A stretch of DNA of 15,498 bases from assembly GCA_946482045.1 (NCBI GenBank), contig CAMLPZ010000072.1, positions 1 through 15,498 of the forward strand, read 5' to 3'. This DNA comes from an uncultured Asticcacaulis sp. (GTDB lineage: Bacteria > Pseudomonadota > Alphaproteobacteria > Caulobacterales > Caulobacteraceae). A model generated the notes under the pieces. The model made no database searches and was not told where the DNA came from. It saw nothing but the letters and a program-made list of their open reading frames with translations. Positions within the stretch are counted from its first letter, which is position 1. Every line of letters starts with the position of its first letter. Positions 1 through 6,344 of this stretch are shown one piece after another. The translations under genes were made by a program, and so were the position numbers.

Positions 1-110
1 GCCTGGGCCTTGGCGAGGATACTGTCCAACTGACTGAGGGTCGAGGCATTGCCGACGCCAATGCCGTTTTGCGAACCACTGCCGGTCGGGGAGATATAAT
101 AGTCAACCAT
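1..110 (-). CDS. Partial CDS: N-terminus of a putative secreted beta-helix protein
   Basis: Reading leftward from an ATG at 110-108, the frame stays open to the window edge, giving 36 codons. The peptide begins MVDYYISPTGSGSQNG and continues through a Ser/Thr/Leu-rich stretch to ..SILAKAQ. A start of the form YY(I/V)SPTGSxSxxG followed by a Leu/Ala helix is typical of right-handed parallel beta-helix proteins such as polysaccharide lyases, epimerases and RTX-type secreted proteins. It has no Sec signal peptide, which would suit type I secretion through a C-terminal signal, but the C-terminus is outside the window. The Shine-Dalgarno sequence is weak. Its promoter presumably lies in the AT-rich stretch to the right. 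The family assignment is inferred from a short N-terminus only. Confidence 0.5.
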   Translation of the reverse strand, partial: MVDYYISPTGSGSQNGIGVGNASTLSQLDSILAKAQ

Positions 111-523
111 CACGCTTACTCACACTCACTTGAACTGACCCAGTCGGCGTTTGCGCATGACGCGTTAAACCGCCGCATATGGATTTTTACGTACCTATTG
201 TTAGTCGAAGGTAAATTTTCGCCTCAGAGAAATAAAAAATACACAAGCAAGCAAATTAAGATTTTGAAAAACTTTATTTACTCAGATTTACTATACTTTA
301 TGCTATTGTTTTAAATGGATAACCAGTCGATGGTTTACCAATATTTACTTCAACAGGCGCAATATTCCTTACAAAAAACTTACACAATGGCACTCCTATT
401 GGGCGATAATGGCGAAAATATCTCCACCTCATGGCCATTACGTGACCATCCGGGCGACGCCGCCTCTGCTGGATGCCGTTATCCGGCCCCTCCGCGGTGA
501 GTGGTCTGGCCTGGCAAAAGAAC
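111..523. other. AT-rich intergenic gap
   Basis: This gap separates the leftward partial gene from the end of the leftward TonB receptor gene. From about 180 to 420 it is strikingly AT-rich, with runs such as aaataaaaaata and aaaaaactt, against a strongly GC-rich background. Short open frames cross it on the + strand (69-314, 315-500), but they have no ribosome binding site, an unnatural composition and no recognisable family, so I do not call them genes. The likely content is the promoter and 5' leader of the leftward gene at 110. I found no CtrA-type TTAA-N7-TTAA pair, no tRNA and no clear operator. Confidence 0.6.
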
Positions 524-563
524 GCCCTTCGCCAGCCTTCTTCACCAAAAACGGCGGAAGGGC
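524..563 (-). terminator. Candidate terminator of the siderophore-type receptor gene
   Basis: A 7-bp perfect stem pairs GCCCTTC (524-530) with GAAGGGC (557-563). It is extended by GCC/GGC (531-533 with 553-555) past one bulged base, and the loop is 19 nt. On the minus strand the stem is followed by GTTCTTTTG, a short U-rich tract, 17 bp after the receptor stop codon at 580. This fits a weak rho-independent terminator. The long loop and interrupted U-tract keep confidence moderate. Confidence 0.45.
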
Positions 564-579
564 CGGAACCTTTCGACGG

Positions 580-2688
580 CTACATTCCGTAGCGCAGCCG
601 CAGCGTCACCGACCGGGGCGCGCCCGGCGTGACCCAGACAGCGTCGTAGCTGTTGTCGACATAGGCCTCATCGAACAGGTTATCGCCTTCCAACCGCAGC
701 TCGACTCTGTCGTTGACCTGCCAGGCGATGCCGGCGCGCGCGGTGACATAGGCCGGCAGGCGGAAACCGCTGTTGTTGAAATCACCGGCCCTCTCGCCGA
801 CGAACACCAAACCGCCGGTATAGCTCAAGGCGCCCGCGCCGCGGCGGTCCGGGGCATAGCTGAAGAAAACCGCCCCGCTGTGTTTCGGGATATTGTTCAA
901 AGGCCCACCGACCAGCGCGGCCATGGTGTCGCGCGTCACCTCGGCATCGACATAGGCATAGACGCCGGTGACATAGGTCGCGCGGTTGACGGCGTAGGTG
1001 GTCTCGACCTCAAGCCCCCGCGACCGGGCCTCGCCCAGCGCGACCTGGTAGGCGGAGTCGGTTGGATCGGTAGAGAGAATGTTCGCCTTGGTGATATCGA
1101 AGACCGAGACCGTCCCCGTCAGTTTGCGCTCAATGAGACTGAACTTGGCGCCGGCCTCATAAGCTTCGCCCTCCTCCGGCGCGAACGGCGTGTTCGTGCG
1201 ATCCGCGCCCTGGTTATAGCGGAAGGATTGTCCATAGCTCGCATAGACCGACCAGTTGTCCGACGGTTTATAGGTCACAGCGGCGCGCGGCGACGTCCGG
1301 CTTAACGACTGCGAGACGGCGGTGGTGTTCATGCGGTTGCTGACGGTCTGGTCTATGGCGTCGTGGCGCAGGCCCAGCAGAAGCGTCCAGTCGTCACCGA
1401 TGCTGATGAGGTCCTGCACGAAGACCCCCCTGCCCGTCAGGTCTTCGTGGTTGTCGGTATTGAGCGGCGCAACCGGTTTTGCCTGGCCGTAGACGGGATT
1501 ATGGATATCGATACCGTACGGATTGGCGGCGGTCGGATTGAAGCGCCAGAACTTGCGGTACTGACCATAGGCAAAGCCGTCGATCCCGGCGCGCACCTGA
1601 TGATGGACGCCGAAAGCCGCCTTCACCAGGGTGAGTTCAAGCCGGCCGCTGAGATCGTCCCAGGCGTAGTCGTGGACCCGCAACTGCCGGCGCAGTATCC
1701 CGTCGGATTGCAGCAGGCGGTTATGGGTCGACTGTCCGATCATCGAACCGTCGCGATAGGCCACACCGGCTTCGATCGAAACGCCGTCGCTTAGGTCATA
1801 GGTCGCCGTCAACTGATGCTGCGCGCTGGCCTGGTGGATATGACCGTCATTGGGCTCGCCGAGAAAACGGGTCACCGGCAAGGCCAGCGGATCATTGTTC
1901 ACCGCGACCAGGCCTCGGTCATGGGTAAAATTCACGCGGTTCAGTTCCGCCTGGTACAACAGCCGCAGGCCCTGGCGCGGTTCGAAAGCCAGCGAAGGCG
2001 CCACAAGCCAGCGATCGGACGGCGTGTAATCGCGGAAACCATCGGAGCGCTCCGCCGCTACGATCAGGCGCGTCTTGAGCGCCGTGCCCAGCGGCGCACC
2101 CGTATCGACGGCGGCGCGTGACGTCCCAAAGCTGCCGACGGACAGGTCCGCGCCAAGATGCGCGCGGTCACGCGGCGCCTTGGTGACGATATTGATCGAC
2201 CCGCCGGGCTCGCCCTTGCCGGACAGCGCCGAGGCCGGCCCCTTCAACACTTCGAACCGTTCAATGGTCGCCACGTCACGCCTGGCATTGAAGCCGCGAT
2301 TGGCGCTGAAACGGTTAATCAGCAGGTCCGGCCCCTGGTTGATGTCCCCCGAAAAACCACGGATCGCGTACGCGTCCCACGCCCCGCCGAAACTGTTCTG
2401 GCGCGACATGCCGCCGGCGAGGTCATAGAGTTCGCCAAGCTTGGTGAACCCGGCGTCGCTGATCAACTGTTCGTCGAGAACCCGGACATTCTGCGGCAGG
2501 CGCAACGGTTCGATATCCAGCCCCTTGATGCTGGCGGCGGCCTTGCGCGATCCGGTGACCACGACCTCAGCCGCCTCCTCAGCCGCGGCATCTTCCGCCA
2601 GGGCGGATGCCGCCACGCCCCAGCCACTCATGATCGCCATTAAAGACACGGCGCGCGCCGTCCATTTCGATTTCATCATCGCCAGCAT
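580..2688 (-). CDS. TonB-dependent siderophore-type receptor
   Basis: This is an outer-membrane TonB-dependent receptor of the FhuA/FpvA siderophore class, 702 aa from the chosen start. A signal peptide runs from residue 1 to about 31 (ending ASALA), followed by a TonB-box-like EVVVTG (41-46). The plug domain carries the characteristic ERFEVLKGPASAL and GEPGGSINIVTKAP motifs. The remainder is beta-barrel, with the typical late segment ELRLEGDNLFDEAYVDN. The last residue is Met rather than the usual aromatic. I chose the ATG at 2688 because AAGGG lies 8 nt upstream. An in-frame ATG at 2721 lies within a palindrome and has no such site. The gene is divergent from an ABC operon. Family knowledge implies uptake of a ferric siderophore or similar bulky ligand; the actual ligand cannot be read from the sequence. 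Confidence 0.93.
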   Translation of the reverse strand: MLAMMKSKWTARAVSLMAIMSGWGVAASALAEDAAAEEAAEVVVTGSRKAAASIKGLDIEPLRLPQNVRVLDEQLISDAGFTKLGELYDLAGGMSRQNSFGGAWDAYAIRGFSGDINQGPDLLINRFSANRGFNARRDVATIERFEVLKGPASALSGKGEPGGSINIVTKAPRDRAHLGADLSVGSFGTSRAAVDTGAPLGTALKTRLIVAAERSDGFRDYTPSDRWLVAPSLAFEPRQGLRLLYQAELNRVNFTHDRGLVAVNNDPLALPVTRFLGEPNDGHIHQASAQHQLTATYDLSDGVSIEAGVAYRDGSMIGQSTHNRLLQSDGILRRQLRVHDYAWDDLSGRLELTLVKAAFGVHHQVRAGIDGFAYGQYRKFWRFNPTAANPYGIDIHNPVYGQAKPVAPLNTDNHEDLTGRGVFVQDLISIGDDWTLLLGLRHDAIDQTVSNRMNTTAVSQSLSRTSPRAAVTYKPSDNWSVYASYGQSFRYNQGADRTNTPFAPEEGEAYEAGAKFSLIERKLTGTVSVFDITKANILSTDPTDSAYQVALGEARSRGLEVETTYAVNRATYVTGVYAYVDAEVTRDTMAALVGGPLNNIPKHSGAVFFSYAPDRRGAGALSYTGGLVFVGERAGDFNNSGFRLPAYVTARAGIAWQVNDRVELRLEGDNLFDEAYVDNSYDAVWVTPGAPRSVTLRLRYGM

Positions 2689-2705
2689 GATTTTTGCCCT
2701 TGAAG

Positions 2706-2720
2706 TGTTATGATATAACA
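2706..2720. promoter_or_regulatory. Palindromic operator candidate in a divergent promoter region
   Basis: TGTTAT-GAT-ATAACA is a perfect 6-3-6 inverted repeat in the 67-bp gap between the receptor start (2688) and the ABC operon start (2756). It is placed so that a bound regulator could affect both directions. It only loosely resembles the Fur 7-1-7 consensus TGATAAT-n-ATTATCA (about 4 of 7 per half), so the regulator is unknown. A poor leftward promoter, TTGGAA with an 18-bp gap to TAGTAT, can be drawn across the spacer. Confidence 0.45.
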
Positions 2721-2755
2721 TACTACAAGTGCGCCATTAGCGGTTCCAATGGGCA

Positions 2756-3511
2756 ATGGCAATGACTGAAATACTCGTGGGCGACGAAAATCTGATACTC
2801 AGCCTAACCAACGTGTCGGCCGGCTACGGTGGAAGACCGATCCTCTCCGGCCTGAGCCTGAGCGTCGCGCGCGGCGAGATTTTCGCCCTTCTGGGCGGCA
2901 ACGGGGCCGGCAAGTCCACGACCCTCAAGGTCCTGCTGGGCTTCCTGAAACCTGCGTCCGGCACGGTCCGGGTCGCCGGGATCGACATCACGGCCAGGCC
3001 CGCCGAGGCCCGGGCCAGCGTCGCCTACGTTCCGGAAAACGTGGCCCTCTACGAACACCTCGATGCGCGCGAGACCCTGGCCTACTTCCTGACCCTGGCC
3101 GGCATCAGGCCCGAAACCGCACGGATCGAAGGCGCGCTCGATGCGGTCGGCCTGGCGTCATCCGCGCGCGGACAGCGTCTTGGCGGCTATTCGAAAGGCA
3201 TGCGGCAGAAAACGGCGATCGCCCTGGCCGTGGCCAGGGACGTTCCGGTCCTGCTTCTCGACGAGCCGACATCGGGCCTCGATCCCCGCGCGATCAGCGA
3301 ATTCCACGACCTGCTCGATGCCCTGCGCGGCAGGGGAACGGCCACTCTGATGGTGACGCACGACCTGCTGGGAGCGACCCAAGCTGCCGATCGCATCGGC
3401 TTCCTCGACGGTGGCCGGCTGATCAGCGTGGCCGGCAAGGCGGCCGGCGCGTTCGACATCAACGCGCTTTACCGCGCCTACCAGGCGCCTGAGCCGGATC
3501 GCGCGGCATGA
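2756..3511 (+). CDS. ABC transporter ATP-binding protein (CcmA/NosF type)
   Basis: This is the cytoplasmic ATPase of an ABC-2-type transporter, 251 aa. Walker A is GGNGAGKST (47-55). YVPEN (91-95) sits at the Q-loop with Glu in place of Gln, as is common in the ABC-2/NosF group. The signature is the variant YSKGMRQ (145-151) rather than LSGGQ. Walker B is VLLLDEP (165-171) with D-loop SGLDP, and the switch His is in VTHD (His202). The ATG at 2762 is an alternative start with better spacing to GGG at 2751-2753. The stop overlaps the next start as ATGA at 3508-3511, which implies translational coupling with the permeases. It is the first gene of a three-gene operon divergent from the siderophore-type receptor. 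The ATPase role is certain; the substrate and direction of transport are not. Confidence 0.94.
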   Translation: MAMTEILVGDENLILSLTNVSAGYGGRPILSGLSLSVARGEIFALLGGNGAGKSTTLKVLLGFLKPASGTVRVAGIDITARPAEARASVAYVPENVALYEHLDARETLAYFLTLAGIRPETARIEGALDAVGLASSARGQRLGGYSKGMRQKTAIALAVARDVPVLLLDEPTSGLDPRAISEFHDLLDALRGRGTATLMVTHDLLGATQAADRIGFLDGGRLISVAGKAAGAFDINALYRAYQAPEPDRAA

Positions 3512-4938
3512 ATACGGTCCTGACCATCGCCCTGAACGAGGGCCGCGCCCTTTCGCGCAACCGGACCGCCGTGATCAGCGCGGCGCTTTACCTCTTGCTG
3601 AGCATCATGGCGATGTTCAATGCCTGGGATCAGTTCCGCCATACCGAAGGGTTGCGCGCCAGCTATCAGTCCGAAGCCAATGAGACCTTCGACGCCCAGC
3701 CCGACCGCCACCCGCACCGCATGGTGCACTATGGCCATTTCGTCTTTCGCCCCCTGAACCCGATGGCGGCCTTCGATCCCGGCGTCGACGCCTTTACCGG
3801 CCACATGCTTTATCTCGAAGGCCATCGCCAGAACAGCGCCAACTTTTCCGACACGCGCCAGAACACGTCGCTGGTGCGCTTCGGCCAGCTGACGCCCGCC
3901 TTCTGCCTGCAGATCCTGGCGCCGCTCCTGCTGGTCTTCCTTGGCTACGGCGCCGTGACGCGCGAACGCGAACGCGGCACCCTGTCGCTTTGCCTCAGCC
4001 AGGGCATCGGCGGACCCCAGCTGTTCTGGGGCAAGACCCTATGCCTCGCCGCCGTCGCCGGCATCATCCTGTTGCCAGCCGCCGCCACCCTCTGCTGGCT
4101 GGCCGTGTCCGCCGGGCTTGGCGCCGATCTCACCACGGCGATGGTCTTTGGCTACACGCTTTACCTGCTGCTTTGGACCGTCGCCGCCGTTCTCGTCTCG
4201 ACGCTCGTGGCGCGCGGCCGCGATGCGCTCCTGATGCTTGTCGCCGCCTGGGCTTGCCTGTGCGTCTTCATCCCGCGCATCGCGCCCGACCTCGTCGCCC
4301 GCGCCCGCCCCCTCCTCACCCAGATGGAAACGGACATTCGTATCCATAAGGACCTCAAGGCCATGGGCGACAGCCACAATCCCGACGATCCCTACTTCAA
4401 CGCCTTCAAACAGAAGATCCTGCAAAGTTACGGCGTAAAGCGGATCGAGGACCTGCCCGTCAATTACAAGGGACTCCTGGCCATCGAAGGCGAAAGGATG
4501 ACGAGCGATCTGTTCAAGGCTTATGGCCACCGCAACTTCGCGCAACAGAAGGCGCAGTCGCGGATGCAGGACGCCCTCGGCGGGCTGGCGCCCGTCATAG
4601 CCCTCCAGCGGCTGTCCATGTCGGGCTCAGGAACGGACCTGGCCGCGTACCACGCCTTCCTCGACCAGGGCGAGGCCTATCGCTTCGGCCTCGTCCAGCA
4701 TCTCAACCGGCTTCAGGCGACGGCCCTGACCTATGCCGACGACACCAACAAGACCCGGGAAAACCGCATCGCCCACAGTCACTGGACCCGCTATCCCGAC
4801 TTCGTCTTCCGGCCGCCGGACGTCAATACGCGGCGCGACGCGGTGTTCCCGGCGCTCGGCATCCTCTTTATCTGGGTCGTCGCCCTGCTGGCGCTCGGCC
4901 AATGGTCAGCCCTGCGGCTGGAAAGGACGGCAATATGA
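3508..4938 (+). CDS. ABC-2 permease, DUF3526 family (first of pair)
   Basis: This is an integral inner-membrane permease, 476 aa. I see about six membrane segments: 21-40, 130-150, 176-200, 211-234, 239-258 and 446-466. Two large soluble parts lie between them (41-129 and 259-445) and probably face the periplasm. The second is rich in charged and aromatic residues (YFNAFKQKIL, EAYRFGLVQHLNRLQA). The cytoplasmic stretch TRERERGTLS (151-160) after the second segment is typical of ABC-2 permeases that pair with CcmA/NosF ATPases. The topology, the large domain before the last helix and the duplicated arrangement match the DUF3526 family as I know it. ATGA overlaps at both ends show tight coupling. 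The likely partners are the ATPase before it and the second permease after it. The function of DUF3526 systems is not established. Confidence 0.82.
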   Translation: MNTVLTIALNEGRALSRNRTAVISAALYLLLSIMAMFNAWDQFRHTEGLRASYQSEANETFDAQPDRHPHRMVHYGHFVFRPLNPMAAFDPGVDAFTGHMLYLEGHRQNSANFSDTRQNTSLVRFGQLTPAFCLQILAPLLLVFLGYGAVTRERERGTLSLCLSQGIGGPQLFWGKTLCLAAVAGIILLPAAATLCWLAVSAGLGADLTTAMVFGYTLYLLLWTVAAVLVSTLVARGRDALLMLVAAWACLCVFIPRIAPDLVARARPLLTQMETDIRIHKDLKAMGDSHNPDDPYFNAFKQKILQSYGVKRIEDLPVNYKGLLAIEGERMTSDLFKAYGHRNFAQQKAQSRMQDALGGLAPVIALQRLSMSGSGTDLAAYHAFLDQGEAYRFGLVQHLNRLQATALTYADDTNKTRENRIAHSHWTRYPDFVFRPPDVNTRRDAVFPALGILFIWVVALLALGQWSALRLERTAI

Positions 4939-6290
4939 GCGCGCTCAGGTTCGAATGGCTGCTCACCGTCCGCTCGCGTCTGACCGTCGTGGCGATCGCG
5001 GCGCTATGCCTTCTGTCGGCCATCGCGGTCGGCCGTGGCCTGGCCGAGGTCGCCCGCCAGGACGCCGTGATCGCCCACCTGAAGACCTTGCAGGACAGCG
5101 ACATGGCCGACCTGGCCAAGACCTACGGCCCCGAAGGCGATGCCGGTTCCGCGGCCTATTACAGCTTCTTCCACACCTATGACCCGCCGTCGCGCCTGGC
5201 CTTCGCCGCCCTGGGGCAACGGGACGTCCTGCCCTATAATCTCAGGGTCCGCGCCCTGGGCCTCCAGGCGCAACTTTATGAGGGAGATATATTCAATCCT
5301 GAACTTGCCCTGCCGGGCCGTTTCGACCTCAGCTTCGTCCTGGTCTATCTGACGCCCCTGTTCCTGATTGTCCTGCTGCACGACCTGGTGGCCCAGGAGG
5401 CCGAAAGCGGCCGGCTCAACCTGCTGAGAACCGCGCCGAAAGCGGGCCTTGGGCTGTGGCTGCGCCGGATGGGCCTGAAAAGCGGCCTGGTCTTCGCGGC
5501 GGTCGCCCTGCCCTTCATTGCAGGCTGCCTGCTGGCGCGGGCGCCGTTTGCCGGAGCGCTAGCCGGACTTGCGCTCATCCTGCTCTATATCGGCTTTTGG
5601 ACGGCGCTTTGCCTTGTGACGGCGGCGTCCGGTTTCGGGTCGCGGGTCAACGCCCTCGTGCTTCTGACCCAGTGGGTCGTCCTGGTTCTCGTGGCGCCCG
5701 CGCTGGCCCATATCGCCATCACCCGCGCCGTCCCTGTGCCGCACGGCGTCGACATCGTCCTGAAGCACCGCCAGATCGTCCATGGCGCCTGGGAAGTGCC
5801 GAAGGCCGACACCATGCAGGCCTTCTTCCGCCTTCATCCCGAATGGAAGGACACGCCGCCGCTGGGCAAGACCTTCGAATGGAAGTGGTATTTCGCCTTC
5901 CACCATGTCGGCGACGCACGCGTAGCGGGGGACGTCGCTGCCTATCGCGCCGCCATCCTGAAGCGCCAGGCCATGGCTGAGGGCACGGGGTTTATCCTGC
6001 CTTCGGTCGGCGTCCAGACGGCGCTGGAACGGCTGGCCGACACCGATGTCCGCCGCTATCTCGGCTACCAGTCCCACGTGACGGAGTTCCACACCGCGCT
6101 TCGCCGCTTCTACTATCCGTACCTGTTCAACACGGTCCCGTTCCATGAAGCCGACTTCGCCAGGGCGCCGCCGTTTCACGCCAAGCCCTACGCCGGCCAA
6201 GTGCGCGTAACCTATCTTCTTATTCTGTCGGGCCTGACCATCGTTGCCGGCGGCCTTGGCACGGCCCTTCTCCGCCGGCGGGTGGCTTAA
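4935..6290 (+). CDS. ABC-2 permease, DUF3526 family (second of pair)
   Basis: This is the second permease of the operon, 451 aa. It has the same architecture as its neighbour: one membrane helix at 17-34, a soluble domain, helices at about 130-150, 183-203, 207-230 and 240-262, a large soluble domain, and a last helix near 431-447. The post-helix motif is AQEAESGRLNLLRTAP (153-168), equivalent to TRERERGTLS in the first permease. I chose the ATG at 4935 because it overlaps the preceding stop as ATGA; an upstream in-frame ATG at 4902 would overlap the previous gene by 37 nt with no benefit. The two permeases look like diverged paralogues forming a heterodimer, but this comes from topology, not from an alignment. 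The candidate substrate is whatever the divergent receptor handles. Confidence 0.82.
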   Translation: MSALRFEWLLTVRSRLTVVAIAALCLLSAIAVGRGLAEVARQDAVIAHLKTLQDSDMADLAKTYGPEGDAGSAAYYSFFHTYDPPSRLAFAALGQRDVLPYNLRVRALGLQAQLYEGDIFNPELALPGRFDLSFVLVYLTPLFLIVLLHDLVAQEAESGRLNLLRTAPKAGLGLWLRRMGLKSGLVFAAVALPFIAGCLLARAPFAGALAGLALILLYIGFWTALCLVTAASGFGSRVNALVLLTQWVVLVLVAPALAHIAITRAVPVPHGVDIVLKHRQIVHGAWEVPKADTMQAFFRLHPEWKDTPPLGKTFEWKWYFAFHHVGDARVAGDVAAYRAAILKRQAMAEGTGFILPSVGVQTALERLADTDVRRYLGYQSHVTEFHTALRRFYYPYLFNTVPFHEADFARAPPFHAKPYAGQVRVTYLLILSGLTIVAGGLGTALLRRRVA

Positions 6291-6294
6291 AGTG

Positions 6295-6330
6295 GGTGGG
6301 TGAGAGCAACCACAGCCGCCCTCACCCACC
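6295..6330. terminator. Hairpin between converging genes
   Basis: GGTGGGTGAG (6295-6304) and CTCACCCACC (6321-6330) form a perfect 10-bp stem with a 16-nt loop. It lies 5 bp after the permease stop (6290) and 15 bp beyond the leftward ThuA-dehydrogenase stop (6345), so it could end transcription from both sides. There is no good U-tract in either direction, only CACTTTAAGC leftward, so it may act as a stabilising 3' hairpin or with Rho. Confidence 0.5.
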
Positions 6331-6344
6331 GCGTGCGTCCCGGT

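Noticed and set aside
69..314. 81-codon + strand frame in the AT-rich gap
   Set aside because: It overlaps the leftward gene start, has no ribosome binding site, and changes abruptly from GC-rich to AT-rich composition.
409..1305. 298-codon + strand frame overlapping the end of the siderophore-type receptor
   Set aside because: Its composition is Arg/Gly/Ala-rich and most of it is antisense to conserved barrel sequence. No family is recognised.
2706..2720. Fur box
   Set aside because: The repeat is perfect, but its halves match only about 4 of 7 positions of the Fur consensus, so only a generic operator is called.
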